A stretch of 64,000 bases of DNA from Modestobacter italicus (GCF_019799965.1 NZ_JABGCJ010000001.1:62001-126000), one strand, 5' to 3'; counted from the first letter of the stretch, positions 36,042-45,084 are shown. Numbers and translations are program-made. Notes: generated from the sequence alone by a model not told the origin.

Positions 36042-36445
36042 TGACCGTCTTCGACACGCTGCGCATCGGCGGCTCGTCGCTGTACGTCCACCGCAAGTGG
36101 ATGGACGCGGTCGCCGACAACATGGCCAACATCAACACGGTCAACGCCCCGGGCGAGGCTGCCTTCCAGGAGCGCATGGTCGTCGCCGAGGCGGTGCAGT
36201 ACGGCTCCGGCCAGGGCGGCGTCCGCGTCGCCGGCACCGAGCTGGGCAGCGCCGAGGGCCGGATGGTCTACGAGCCAGACAACCCGCTCGCCGACGACGA
36301 GGGCTACGTCCGCTACCCCGACATCGACCTCGGGGACCAGATGACCCAGCTGCTCATGGCCCAGCGCGGCTACCAGGCGAACCTCTCCACCATCAAGAGC
36401 GCCACCGAGGCCTACCAGCAGGCCCTGCAGCTCGGGAAGGGCTGA
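36041..36445 (+). CDS. flgC: Flagellar basal-body rod protein FlgC
   Basis: 134 residues from the ATG at 36041 (a GTG three bases earlier is also possible). MDAVADNMANINTVNAPGEA is the rod motif, NPLADDEGYVRYPDIDLGDQ the family middle motif, and LLMAQRGYQANLSTIKSATE the C-terminal one. Start overlaps the flgB stop by one base. Confidence 0.95.
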   Translation: MTVFDTLRIGGSSLYVHRKWMDAVADNMANINTVNAPGEAAFQERMVVAEAVQYGSGQGGVRVAGTELGSAEGRMVYEPDNPLADDEGYVRYPDIDLGDQMTQLLMAQRGYQANLSTIKSATEAYQQALQLGKG

Positions 36446-36447
36446 CC

Positions 36448-36774
36448 ATGACCTCACCGATCAGCGGCATCTCCTTCGGCATGCCCGGCATCACCGACGT
36501 CGCCGGCGTCTCCGGGGCGGCCTCGGCCGCCGCGCCGGCGTCGGCCTCCGGCGACGGCGGCTTCGCCGCCGTCCTCACCGGTTCGATCGACTCGCTCAAC
36601 GCCGTACAGGGCACGGCCGACACTCTCGCCCTGCAGGCCGCCACCGGCGACCTGCAGGACGCGCACGACTACATGATCGCCAGCACCGAGGCGCGGTTGG
36701 CCACTGACACCGTGGTGACCCTGAAGAACTCGGCGGTGGCGGCCTTCACCGAGATCATGAGGATGCAGATCTGA
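36448..36774 (+). CDS. fliE: Flagellar MS-ring/rod adapter FliE
   Basis: 108 residues, two bases after flgC. An Ala/Ser-rich start is followed by DGGFAAVLTGSIDSLNAVQG, then DLQDAHDYMIASTEARLATD and VTLKNSAVAAFTEIMRMQI, the FliE C-terminal signature. Its stop overlaps the fliF start by one base. Confidence 0.94.
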   Translation: MTSPISGISFGMPGITDVAGVSGAASAAAPASASGDGGFAAVLTGSIDSLNAVQGTADTLALQAATGDLQDAHDYMIASTEARLATDTVVTLKNSAVAAFTEIMRMQI

Positions 36775-38327
36775 TGCCCGCCGCCCTCGCCGGACCGCTG
36801 GAGCGCATCCGGACCACCCTGTCCACCATCAGCCTCGGCCAGAAGATCGTGATCGGTCTCCTGCTGGCCGGGCTGCTGCTGGGCGGGGTCTTCTTCACCC
36901 GGTGGATCACGGCGCCGACGCTGTCGCCGCTGTTCAGCAACCTGGCCTCCACCGACGCCTCGGCGATCGTGGAGGAGCTGAACGCCGAGGGCGTGCCCTA
37001 CGAGCTGGCCGACGGTGGCCAGACCGTCATGGTCGCCCAGGACAAGGTCTACGACATGCGTCTGGCGATGAGCGGCAAGGGACTGCCGGCCGGCAACGAG
37101 ACCGGCTACTCCCTGCTCGACGAGCAGGGCATCACCACCAGCGAGTTCCAGCAGCAGGTCTCCTACCAGCGGGCCCTGGAGGGTGAGCTCTCCAACACCC
37201 TCAAGGCGCTGGACGGCGTCCGTTCCGCGGTGGTGCACGTCGCGCTGCCCAAGGAGGACGTCTTCGCCACCGAGGACGACCAGCCGACCGCCTCGGTGCT
37301 GCTGGACCTGGCACCGGGCACGAACCTGCGGGGCGAGCAGATCCAGGCCGTCACCCACCTGGTCTCCTCCAGCATCGAGGGGATGTCGCCGGACTCGGTG
37401 ACGGTGGCCGACTCCACCGGTGCGGTCCTCTCCGCCGCCGGCGGGGGCGCGACCGGTGCGGCCGGAGACGCCCAGTCGGAGCAGGAGCAGGCCTACGAGG
37501 GGCGGCTGGCGGCCAACGCGCAGCAGATCCTCGACCGGGTGGCCGGCCCCGGCAACGCCGTGGTCTCCGTCCGCGCCGACCTGGACTTCTCCCAGCGCGA
37601 CACCACGACCGAGAGCTACCAGTACAACGAGGGCACCCCGGCGCTGTCGGAGAGCACCACCACCGAGAGCTATACCGGCACCGGGACCGCCGTCGGCGGG
37701 GTGCTCGGCGCGGAGGACGTGGCTGCTGGCGGCGGTGAGTCGGCCTACGACAAGGAGTCGACCACCTCCAACAACGCGGTCGACAAGACGGTGGAGACCA
37801 TCGCCGGCGCCCCCGGCGCGGTCGAGCGGCTGACCGTCTCCGTCGTCATGGACGACGCCACCGCCGGTGCCCTGGACCAGGCCACCATCCAGGACCTGGT
37901 GGGCAACGCGGTCGGGCTGGACGTCGCCCGGGGCGACGCCATCACGGTCGCCGCGATGGCCTTCGACACCACCGCCGCCGAGCAGGCCGCCGCCGACCTC
38001 GCCGCCGCGCGGGAGGCGGAGAAGACCGCCCAGATGTGGTCGATGATCAAGACCGGCGGCATCGCGCTCGGCATCGCCCTGCTGGTGCTCATCGTCTGGC
38101 TGCGCTCCCGGCGCAACCGCGAGGAGTACGAGGAGCTCGAGGAGGAGGAGCCGGAGTACGAGCGGATCCAGGTCGAGAGCGTCCGGGACCCCGAGCTCGA
38201 CGACCGGGCCGCCCAGCTGGCCGTCGCCCAGCGCGAGCGGGTGCGCGGCGAGATCTCCGAGATGGTCAGCGACCGGCCCGACGAGGTCGCCACCATGCTC
38301 CGCGGCTGGTTCGCCGACGCCAAGTGA
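36774..38327 (+). CDS. fliF: Flagellar M-ring protein FliF
   Basis: 517 residues. Transmembrane helices are near 24-43 (KIVIGLLLAGLLLGGVFFTR) and about 424-440 (GIALGIALLVLIVWLR). Between them are the ring-building domains with LSPLFSNLASTDASAIVEEL and KEDVFATEDDQPTASVLLDL. The acidic C-terminus with ISEMVSDRPDEVATMLRGWF binds FliG. Length normal. Confidence 0.96.
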   Translation: MPAALAGPLERIRTTLSTISLGQKIVIGLLLAGLLLGGVFFTRWITAPTLSPLFSNLASTDASAIVEELNAEGVPYELADGGQTVMVAQDKVYDMRLAMSGKGLPAGNETGYSLLDEQGITTSEFQQQVSYQRALEGELSNTLKALDGVRSAVVHVALPKEDVFATEDDQPTASVLLDLAPGTNLRGEQIQAVTHLVSSSIEGMSPDSVTVADSTGAVLSAAGGGATGAAGDAQSEQEQAYEGRLAANAQQILDRVAGPGNAVVSVRADLDFSQRDTTTESYQYNEGTPALSESTTTESYTGTGTAVGGVLGAEDVAAGGGESAYDKESTTSNNAVDKTVETIAGAPGAVERLTVSVVMDDATAGALDQATIQDLVGNAVGLDVARGDAITVAAMAFDTTAAEQAAADLAAAREAEKTAQMWSMIKTGGIALGIALLVLIVWLRSRRNREEYEELEEEEPEYERIQVESVRDPELDDRAAQLAVAQRERVRGEISEMVSDRPDEVATMLRGWFADAK

Positions 38328-38488
38328 GCAACGGGCCGGTGAGCACCGGCCGGTGAGCACGACCGAGTGAGCAGCACGACGTCCGGGGCCTCCCCCGGTG
38401 GGGCCGACGCCCTGCCGGGTGGGGCCCCGGACTGCCGATCAAGTAGGTGGACGCCGCCGGCGTCCGAGACGAGGGGGGAACGACAGCA

Positions 38489-39565
38489 GTGAGCATCGCC
38501 AGCATCGAACAGCTCACCGGGGTGCCGGCCCGGACCGGTGGCCAGCTCGCCGCGCCCCCTCGCCCCGAGCTCCCCGGCCTGCGCAAGGCAGCGGTGTTCC
38601 TCGCCCAGCTGACCAAGGAGGAGGCCGGCGCCGTGCTCGCGCAGATGCGCCCCTCCGAGGTGGAGAAGCTGACCGGCGAGCTGATGGCCCTGCAGCGCGT
38701 CGACGGCGCCGACGTGGACGACGTGCTGAGCGAGTTCCACGCCCTCATGCAGGCCCGCCGCTTCGTCGGCACCGGCGGCGTCGAGTTCGCCCGCGAGGTG
38801 CTCGCCGCCGGCCTGGGCGAGGAGAAGGCCGACGGCATCCTCTCCCGGCTCAACGTGGTCTACACCGAGCTGCCCTTCGCCTCGCTGCGCAACAGCGACG
38901 TCCGGCAGCTGGTCACCTTCCTCAAGGACGAGCACCCGCAGGTCGTCGCCCTCGTGCTGGCCCACCTGCCGGCCCCGCAGTCGGCCGAGGTGCTGTCGGG
39001 CTTCCCGCCGGACCAGCAGGCCGACGTGGCCTACCGGATCGCGATGATGGACCGCACCGCCCCGGAGATGGTGCGGATGGTCGAGGAGGAGCTCGGCCGC
39101 CGGATGGGGTCGCTGCTGGCCTACCAGGACATGGCGACCGTCGGCGGCGTCGAGACCCTCGTCGAGATCATCAACCGCTCCTCCCGACCCACCGAGCGCT
39201 CCATCCTCGAGTGGCTGGAGAACAGCGACCCCGAGCTCGCCGAGCGGATCCGCTCGCAGATGTTCGTCTTCGAGGACATCGTCACCATCGACGACCGGTC
39301 GCTGCAGCTGGTGCTGCGCGACGTCGAGGCCAACGACCTGGCCACCGCGCTCAAGGGCGTCAAGCAGGACGTCCGGGACAAGGTGGTCCGCAACCTCTCC
39401 GAGCGTGCCGGGGAGAACCTGCTCGAGGAGATCGAGCTGCTCGGCCCGGTGCGCGCCCGCACGGTCGAGGAGGCCCAGGCCAAGGTGGTCGCGGTCATCC
39501 GCACCCTCGAGGAGCAGGGCACCCTGACCATCTCGCGGGGTGGTGAGGATGACTTCGTCGCCTGA
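38489..39565 (+). CDS. fliG: Flagellar motor switch protein FliG
   Basis: 358 residues from the GTG at 38489, eight bases after GAGGGGGG. The first about 30 residues (Pro/Arg-rich) are extra. The core has LRKAAVFLAQLTKEEAGAVL, KDEHPQVVALVLAHLPAPQS (EHPQ motif), and the C-domain FEDIVTIDDRSLQLVLRDVE with the torque-helix charges, ending LGPVRARTVEEAQAKVVAVI. A 161-base gap with a GC hairpin (around 38380-38430) separates it from fliF. Confidence 0.95.
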   Translation: MSIASIEQLTGVPARTGGQLAAPPRPELPGLRKAAVFLAQLTKEEAGAVLAQMRPSEVEKLTGELMALQRVDGADVDDVLSEFHALMQARRFVGTGGVEFAREVLAAGLGEEKADGILSRLNVVYTELPFASLRNSDVRQLVTFLKDEHPQVVALVLAHLPAPQSAEVLSGFPPDQQADVAYRIAMMDRTAPEMVRMVEEELGRRMGSLLAYQDMATVGGVETLVEIINRSSRPTERSILEWLENSDPELAERIRSQMFVFEDIVTIDDRSLQLVLRDVEANDLATALKGVKQDVRDKVVRNLSERAGENLLEEIELLGPVRARTVEEAQAKVVAVIRTLEEQGTLTISRGGEDDFVA

Positions 39566-40496
39566 CGTCGCCGGCGAGCGAGGAGCGGACCGACGCCGGG
39601 CACCGGGCCCGCGGTCGTCCGACGGCGCGCGCGAGACGCTGCTGCTGCGGGGGTCCTCGGCCGCCGACGCGATCCCCTACCAGCGCAGCGCCTCCGGCGC
39701 CCCGGTCTGGGGACGGCGTGGGACGACGGCGCTCGCCGACGACCCGGTGGTGGTCCGTCCGGCGACCCCGCCCGTGACCCCGCCCGCACCGGCCCGGTCC
39801 GGCCCGCCGCCGGTGGTGCTGCCCGGCCCGGTCGAGGCCACCACCGTCCCGACCCCGCCGTCCACCGCCTCGGCCACCGTCCGGGACGCCGACTCCGCGT
39901 CGGCCGCCCGGGTGGGACTGCGGCTGGGCGAGGTCTACGCCGAGCAGCTGGCCCGGCTGCGTGAGGAGGCCCGCCGGGCGGGCTGGGCCGCCGGCCACAC
40001 CGAGGGCCTGGTCGCCGCTGAGCAGGTGGTGCAGGCCGCCGAGCGGGCCGCGGAGGAGCGGCTCGCCGCGGTGCAGGTGCGCTGGGAACGCCGGCTGGCC
40101 ACGGCCACGGCCGCCATGGGCGCCGCGGTGGAGCGGCTGGACGCCACCGCCGCCCCCGTCGTCGACGAGCTGCGCGACAGCGTCCTGGACACCGTCCTCG
40201 TGCTGGTCGGCGACCTGCTCGGCCGGGAGCTCGCGATGGCCGCCTCCCCCGGGCTCGACGCGCTGCGCCGTGCGCTCACCCTCTGCCCGCGCGACGTGCC
40301 GGTCGTCGTCCGGCTGCACCCCGACGACCTCGCCGAGGTCCCCGCCGACGCGCTGGCCGGGCTGCCCGCGTCGGTGACCGTGGTCGCCGACGACACCGTC
40401 GAACGGGCCGGCGCCCTGGCCGAGGCCGGCACCCAGCGGGTGGACGCCCAGCTGTCCGCCGCGCTCGAGCGGGTCCGCGAGGTGCTCCGCTCGTGA
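39540..40496 (+). CDS. fliH: Flagellar assembly/export protein FliH
   Basis: 318 residues from a GTG inside the fliG 3' end; an ATG at 39549 is an equally good start. The N-terminal about 110 residues are Pro/Ala-rich. A helical region follows (RVGLRLGEVYAEQLARLREE then ARRAGWAAGHTEGLVAAEQV) with the small-residue spacing typical of FliH. The C-terminal domain has LVLVGDLLGRELAMAASPGL and VVVRLHPDDL. It regulates FliI. The stop overlaps fliI. Confidence 0.88.
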   Translation: MVRMTSSPDVAGERGADRRRAPGPRSSDGARETLLLRGSSAADAIPYQRSASGAPVWGRRGTTALADDPVVVRPATPPVTPPAPARSGPPPVVLPGPVEATTVPTPPSTASATVRDADSASAARVGLRLGEVYAEQLARLREEARRAGWAAGHTEGLVAAEQVVQAAERAAEERLAAVQVRWERRLATATAAMGAAVERLDATAAPVVDELRDSVLDTVLVLVGDLLGRELAMAASPGLDALRRALTLCPRDVPVVVRLHPDDLAEVPADALAGLPASVTVVADDTVERAGALAEAGTQRVDAQLSAALERVREVLRS

Positions 40497-41851
40497 CCAC
40501 GCCATTGGCCCCCTCGCAGGGGCCCGCCGTGAGCTTGCGAGCGGTGGGGGGCGAGGGGGTCCTTTCTCGCGCCCGCGCGGCCGCCCGCCCGCAGATCACC
40601 GGGATCGTCACCGGCGCCATGGGCCTGACCCTCAGCGTCGAGGGCGTCTCCGCCGCCGTCGGCGACCTGGTCGAGGTCAGCACCGGCCCGCGGCCACTGC
40701 TGGCCGAGGTCGTCGCCGTGCAGCGCGACCGGCTGACCTGCATGCCGCTGGGCGACCTGTCCGGCGTGCACTCCGGTGCGCGGGTGCGCCCGACCGGCCT
40801 GCCGCTGCAGGTGCCGGTCGGTGAGGCGCTGCTCGGCCGGGTGCTCGACGGCCTCGGCCGGCCGATGGACGGCGGCCCACCACTGGGCTCCGCCGTCCGG
40901 TACGTCGACCTGACCAGCGAGACCCCGAACGCACTCACCCGGGCCCGGGTGAGCCGGCAGCTGACCACCGGCGTCCGTGCCCTGGACACGCTGGTCCCGG
41001 TGGGCAAGGGCCAGCGACTGGGCATCTTCGCCGGCTCCGGCGTCGGCAAGTCCACGCTGATGAGCCAGATCACCCGCGGCACCGACGCCGACGTGCGGGT
41101 CATCGGGCTGATCGGTGAGCGTGGCCGCGAGGTCCGGGAGTTCCTCGAGGAGGACCTCGGCCCCGAGGGGATGGCGCGCACCGTCGTCGTGGTCGCGACC
41201 TCCGACGAACCGCCGCTGGTCCGGCTGAAGGCCGCCTTCGTGGCCACCCGGATCGCCGAGGGCTTCCGCGACCAGGGCCGCGACGTGCTGCTGATGATGG
41301 ACTCGATCACCCGCACGGCGATGGCCCAGCGCGAGGTCGGGCTGTCCGCCGGGGAGCCGCCGGCCACCCGCGGCTACCCGCCGAGCGTCTTCGCGATGAT
41401 GCCCAAGCTGCTGGAGAAGGCCGGCACGTCGACGACGGGCTCGATCACCGGCCTCTACACCGTGCTGGTGGAGGGCGACGACCACAACGAGCCGATCGCC
41501 GACACCGCCCGGTCGATCCTGGACGGCCACGTGGTGCTCACCCGCAAGCTCGCCACCGCCGGGCACTTCCCGGCCATCGACGTGCTCGAGTCGATCTCGC
41601 GGGTGGCGACCACGATCGTGCCGCCGCCGCAGATGACCGACGCCCGGGAGATCCGCCGGATGATGGCCGCGCTGCGCGACGTCCGCGAGCTCATCGAGAT
41701 CGGCGCGTACCAGACCGGCAGCGACCCCCTGGTCGACCGGGCCCGCCGGCTCGTGCCCGCGATCGACGCCTTCCTGCGGCAGACCGTGGACGACGCGACC
41801 TCGACGGCCGAGGCGTTCGCCCGACTGCACACGATCGCCACCACCGCGTGA
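40493..41851 (+). CDS. fliI: Flagellum-specific ATPase FliI
   Basis: 452 residues from the GTG at 40493. Walker A is GSGVGKST (181-188), Walker B VLLMMDS with D270, and GLIGERGREVREFLE is the catalytic-Glu segment. It energises type III export. The first about 24 residues (after MTTP) are translated from a copy of the dispersed 59-bp repeat and do not resemble the usual FliI N-terminus, so the N-terminal extension is probably a recent acquisition. The core begins near AAARPQITGIVTGAMGLTLS. Confidence 0.96.
   Translation: MTTPLAPSQGPAVSLRAVGGEGVLSRARAAARPQITGIVTGAMGLTLSVEGVSAAVGDLVEVSTGPRPLLAEVVAVQRDRLTCMPLGDLSGVHSGARVRPTGLPLQVPVGEALLGRVLDGLGRPMDGGPPLGSAVRYVDLTSETPNALTRARVSRQLTTGVRALDTLVPVGKGQRLGIFAGSGVGKSTLMSQITRGTDADVRVIGLIGERGREVREFLEEDLGPEGMARTVVVVATSDEPPLVRLKAAFVATRIAEGFRDQGRDVLLMMDSITRTAMAQREVGLSAGEPPATRGYPPSVFAMMPKLLEKAGTSTTGSITGLYTVLVEGDDHNEPIADTARSILDGHVVLTRKLATAGHFPAIDVLESISRVATTIVPPPQMTDAREIRRMMAALRDVRELIEIGAYQTGSDPLVDRARRLVPAIDAFLRQTVDDATSTAEAFARLHTIATTA
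40507..40565 (-). repeat. Dispersed 59-bp repeat, copy A, inside the fliI coding sequence
   Basis: Read on the minus strand it starts AAAGGACCCCCTCGCCCCCC and ends GAGGGGGCC, with 50 of 59 bases identical to 11559-11617 by eye. It contributes roughly codons 5-24 of fliI in frame, without stops. Confidence 0.8.
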
Positions 41852-41880
41852 GGGCCGGTCGCGTGAGGGCCGGTCGCGTG
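41846..41880 (+). repeat. 15-bp tandem duplication spanning the fliI stop
   Basis: GCGTGAGGGCCGGTC occurs twice in tandem (41846-41860, 41861-41875), followed by GCGTG. The fliI TGA lies in the first copy; the second copy only lengthens the fliI-fliJ gap. Confidence 0.85.
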
Positions 41881-41906
41881 CACGCCGACCTCGGCCGCCT
41901 CGCACC

Positions 41907-42356
41907 GTGAAGCAGCCGGCCTTCCGCCTGGAGCCGGTGCTGAGGCTGCGCCGGAACGAGGAACGGGCCGCCGCCCTCGCGGCGGCCCAGGCCGCCCGGG
42001 AGGCGACCGAGGCGGCCGAGCGGGCCGAGCGGGACGCCGCCGCGCTCAGTCGCCGCGGCCTGCCCGTGGCTGCGACCGGTGGGGCGTTCGTGGCCGCGAT
42101 GGTCGCATCGACCGCCGCGGCTGCCGATGTGTCAGCTGCACGGGCACTCGCGCTCGCCCGGGCGGAGCAGGCCGAGTTGGTGCGTGCGCGGTGGACCGCC
42201 GCCGCGCAGCGCACCAAGGGCCTGGAGCGCCTGCGGGAACGGCACGTGGCCGCCCTGCAGGCGGCCGCCGACGCCGCCGAGGTACGGGCGGTCGACGACC
42301 TGGTCACCGGCCGGCACAGCACCACCGACAGGGAGGAGGAGACGTGGACGGACTGA
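41907..42356 (+). CDS. fliJ: Flagellar export protein FliJ
   Basis: 149 residues from a GTG. It begins FRLEPVLRLRRNEERAAALA, the FliJ start pattern, and is helical throughout (AAQAAREATEAAERAERDAA, RTKGLERLRERHVAALQAAA), forming the coiled coil that sits in the ATPase ring. The 3' end overlaps the next gene by 13 bases. Confidence 0.9.
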   Translation: MKQPAFRLEPVLRLRRNEERAAALAAAQAAREATEAAERAERDAAALSRRGLPVAATGGAFVAAMVASTAAAADVSAARALALARAEQAELVRARWTAAAQRTKGLERLRERHVAALQAAADAAEVRAVDDLVTGRHSTTDREEETWTD

Positions 42357-43291
42357 CCGCGGTACAGGCCCGGATCGGCCAGATCCAGGCACGCTTCATG
42401 CCCCCCGCGACGACCAACGCCTCGTGGGCCAGCGCGGCATCCGCCGCCGGCCTCACCGGCACCAGCTCCGCGACCAGCACGTCCACGCTGTCGGCCACCG
42501 GCACCGGGGCGGAGGTCGTCGGCGCGGCGACCAAGTACCTGGGTGTCCCCTACAAGTGGGGCGGCACCGACCCGGCGACCGGGCTGGACTGCTCCGGCTT
42601 CACCCAGCGGGTCTACGCCGACCTCGGGATCAGCATCCCGCGCACCTCCTCGCAGCAGGCCACCGCCGGCCGCCCGGTCGCCTCCCTCGCCGAGGCCCAG
42701 CCCGGCGACCTGGTCTTCTTCGACAACTCCTCGTCGCGGGCCGGCATCGACCACGTGGGCCTCTACATCGGCGGCGGGAAGATGATCGCCGCCCCGCAGG
42801 AGGGCGACGTCGTCAAGGTGCAGGACGTCGGCAACCCGACGCTCATCCGCCGGGTGCTGCCGGAGGGCACCAGCACCGCCGCCGTCTCCGCCGCCACCGG
42901 CGGCGGGCTGGCCGGGGTGCCCTACGCCGACCTCTTCACCCAGGCCGGCGCCAGGCACGGCGTCTCCCCCGCTCTGCTGGCCGCGGTCGCCAAGACCGAG
43001 TCCGGCTTCAACAGCTCCGCGGTCTCCTCCGCAGGCGCCACCGGGCTGATGCAGTTCATGCCCGCCACCGCCAAGGGGCTGGGCGTCAACGCCGCCGACC
43101 CGGCCTCCTCGATCGACGGGGCCGCCCGCTACCTGAGCAGCCTGACCAAGCAGTTCGGCTCCACCGAGCTGGCGCTGGCCGCCTACAACGCCGGCCCGGG
43201 CACCGTGCAGCGCTACGGCGGCATCCCGCCCTACGCCGAGACCCAGTCCTACGTCCAGAAGGTCACCAGAGCCGCGGAGGCCTATTCATGA
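42344..43291 (+). CDS. Flagellar peptidoglycan hydrolase: NlpC/P60 fused to lytic transglycosylase
   Basis: 315 residues from a GTG preceded by GGGAGGAGGA. The NlpC/P60 domain (about 48-170) has C83 (TGLDCSGF) and H137 (GIDHVGLYIGG), so it is intact. The SLT domain (about 190-315) has the catalytic E219 in KTESGFNSSA, then GATGLMQFMPATAKGLGV and ALAAYNAGPGTVQRYGG. No signal peptide is seen, suggesting export through the flagellar channel like FlgJ. Sitting between fliJ and fliK, it probably opens the wall for rod passage. Confidence 0.9.
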   Translation: MDGLTAVQARIGQIQARFMPPATTNASWASAASAAGLTGTSSATSTSTLSATGTGAEVVGAATKYLGVPYKWGGTDPATGLDCSGFTQRVYADLGISIPRTSSQQATAGRPVASLAEAQPGDLVFFDNSSSRAGIDHVGLYIGGGKMIAAPQEGDVVKVQDVGNPTLIRRVLPEGTSTAAVSAATGGGLAGVPYADLFTQAGARHGVSPALLAAVAKTESGFNSSAVSSAGATGLMQFMPATAKGLGVNAADPASSIDGAARYLSSLTKQFGSTELALAAYNAGPGTVQRYGGIPPYAETQSYVQKVTRAAEAYS

Positions 43292-44547
43292 CCGCTCCCA
43301 CCTCGATGCCGGTGATGCCGGCCGTGGCCCGCGCAGGCGCCCCGAGCAGCACGGCGTCCCCGAGCGGGGACGGCTCCCCGGCCTTCGCCGACGCGCTGGA
43401 CACCGCCCTGGACGACACGCTCTCCGGCGGCGGCAAGGCCGCCGGCGGCTCGCCCACGGACCCCGAGCAGTCCGATGCGGCCACGGCCGAGGACGCCGCG
43501 GCGCCGGCGCCGGTCGTGCTGGTGCCCGGGCTCTGGGCGCTGATGACCGCGGTGAACCCGCTGACCACCTCCGCTGCCGGAACGGCCGCCACCACCGCGG
43601 CCGCCAGCCTGATCGGGGCGGTGACCGGCGTCGCGGTGCCCCCGCTGCCCGGCGCCCCGACCACCGAGGTCGCGGTCCCGGGTGCCACGGCGCCGGGTGT
43701 CACGGCGCCCGGCGCCGACCAGCTGCTGGCCAGCGTCGACCCGGCGCCCACCGGCACCGCGGTCCCCGCGCCGGCCGCGACCGCGGCCGACGTGCTGGCC
43801 GACGCGGCCGGACTCACCGTCGTCCGCGACCCCGCGCCTGCAGCCGGTCCCCTCTCGGCCGAGCCGGCTGTCGTCGCGGGCGGCGTGCTGCCGCCCGCCG
43901 CCGGGGCGGCCGGCTCGGCGGACGCCGGGACCGACGGAGCCACCGGTGGTGCTGCCGGTGCCGTGCCGGCAGCCGCGGCCGACGCACCCCAGGACGCCGA
44001 CGCGGTGTTCACGCTGGGCGGTGCGACGGCGAACGCCACCGTCGGCGCCGCCGCCGAGGTCACCCCCGCCCCGGCCCCGCTGCCGGACGACGCGCCCGTC
44101 GCCGCACAGCTCGGCCGACAGATCGCGGTGCTGCGCAACGCCCCGGACGGCAGCCAGACGATGACCCTCGTCATCACCCCCGAGGACCTCGGCCCGGTGA
44201 CGGTCTCGGTGACGGCCACCGCCGGCACCCTCGACCTGACCCTGCACGGGTCCTCTGAGCTCGGCCGGCACGCCCTGCTCGACGCGCTGCCGGACCTGCG
44301 CCGCGACCTGGAGGGCGCCGGGCTGTCGCTGAGCAAGCTCGACGTCGGCACCAGCACCGATGGCGGCTCGGGCTCCCGCGCGGCCCAGCAGCTGCTCGAC
44401 GCCCGCGCCGGCCACCAGGGCTCTTCCGGCCAGCCCGGCCAGCAGGCGCCCCGCACCTGGGGCTCGGTCCCCGACGCCGTCGCCGCCGACGGCACCCCCC
44501 TGACCACCGACCAGTCCACGTCGCCCGGCGTGGACGTCCGCGTCTGA
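43288..44547 (+). CDS. fliK: Flagellar hook-length control protein FliK
   Basis: 419 residues from an ATG overlapping the previous stop. About 270 residues of Ala/Pro/Thr/Gly-rich, low-complexity ruler precede a C-terminal hook-length domain (about 275-365): LGRQIAVLRNAPDGSQTMTL, VITPEDLGPVTVSVTATAGT and HALLDALPDLRRDLEGAGLS. The Q-rich tail follows. It switches export specificity together with FlhB. Confidence 0.9.
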   Translation: MTAPTSMPVMPAVARAGAPSSTASPSGDGSPAFADALDTALDDTLSGGGKAAGGSPTDPEQSDAATAEDAAAPAPVVLVPGLWALMTAVNPLTTSAAGTAATTAAASLIGAVTGVAVPPLPGAPTTEVAVPGATAPGVTAPGADQLLASVDPAPTGTAVPAPAATAADVLADAAGLTVVRDPAPAAGPLSAEPAVVAGGVLPPAAGAAGSADAGTDGATGGAAGAVPAAAADAPQDADAVFTLGGATANATVGAAAEVTPAPAPLPDDAPVAAQLGRQIAVLRNAPDGSQTMTLVITPEDLGPVTVSVTATAGTLDLTLHGSSELGRHALLDALPDLRRDLEGAGLSLSKLDVGTSTDGGSGSRAAQQLLDARAGHQGSSGQPGQQAPRTWGSVPDAVAADGTPLTTDQSTSPGVDVRV

Positions 44548-44562
44548 CCTGGAGTCCGCTCG

Positions 44563-45027
44563 ATGACCACCCCCGTAGGCAGCGTCGGCACCTCGACGAC
44601 CACCGCCAGCAGCGCGGTCGACCGCTCCGACCAGATGGGCAAGGACACGTTCCTGAAGCTGCTGGTCGCCCAGATGCGCTACCAGGACCCGAGCAACCCG
44701 ACCAGCAGCAGCGAGTTCATGGCGCAGACCGCGACCTTCACCCAGGTGGAGAAGCTCGAGGAGATCGCCAAGCAGAACGCCGAGCTGCTCACCCTGCAGC
44801 GCTCGCTGAGCGCCGGCGCCCTGGTCGGCAAGCACGTCGCCTACACCGCCGACGACGGCACCACCGTCACCGGCGCGGTCTCCTCGGTCATCGTCACCGC
44901 CGGCAACGAGCCGCGGGCGATCGTCGGCGACAAGGCCGTGCCGCTGGGCCGGATCACCGAGATCACCATCCCAGAGGTCGACACCCCGGCCACCACCCCG
45001 ACCACCACGGGCACCTCCGCCAGCTGA
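44563..45027 (+). CDS. flgD: Flagellar hook-capping protein FlgD
   Basis: 154 residues. FLKLLVAQMRYQDPSNPTSS, then SEFMAQTATFTQVEKLEEIA, is the FlgD signature. The rest is a short GKHVAYTADDGTTVTGAVSS region and a Thr-rich tail. It is shorter than proteobacterial FlgD, lacking most of the Ig-like domains, as in many Gram-positives. Confidence 0.95.
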   Translation: MTTPVGSVGTSTTTASSAVDRSDQMGKDTFLKLLVAQMRYQDPSNPTSSSEFMAQTATFTQVEKLEEIAKQNAELLTLQRSLSAGALVGKHVAYTADDGTTVTGAVSSVIVTAGNEPRAIVGDKAVPLGRITEITIPEVDTPATTPTTTGTSAS

Positions 45028-45084
45028 CCCCGGCGTCCCGCCCCCTGCACCGACACCGATCACCGATCGCGAGGAGTCCTCCCC

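Noticed and set aside
38380-38445. Sigma-28 promoter in the fliF-fliG gap
   Set aside because: GCCGATCAAG is present near 38433, but no TCAA-type -35 element occurs 20-21 bases upstream.
39935-42958. 1007-residue minus-strand open frame over fliH-fliI-fliJ
   Set aside because: Lack of stops is a high-GC effect. FliI Walker motifs and overlapping starts fix the coding strand.
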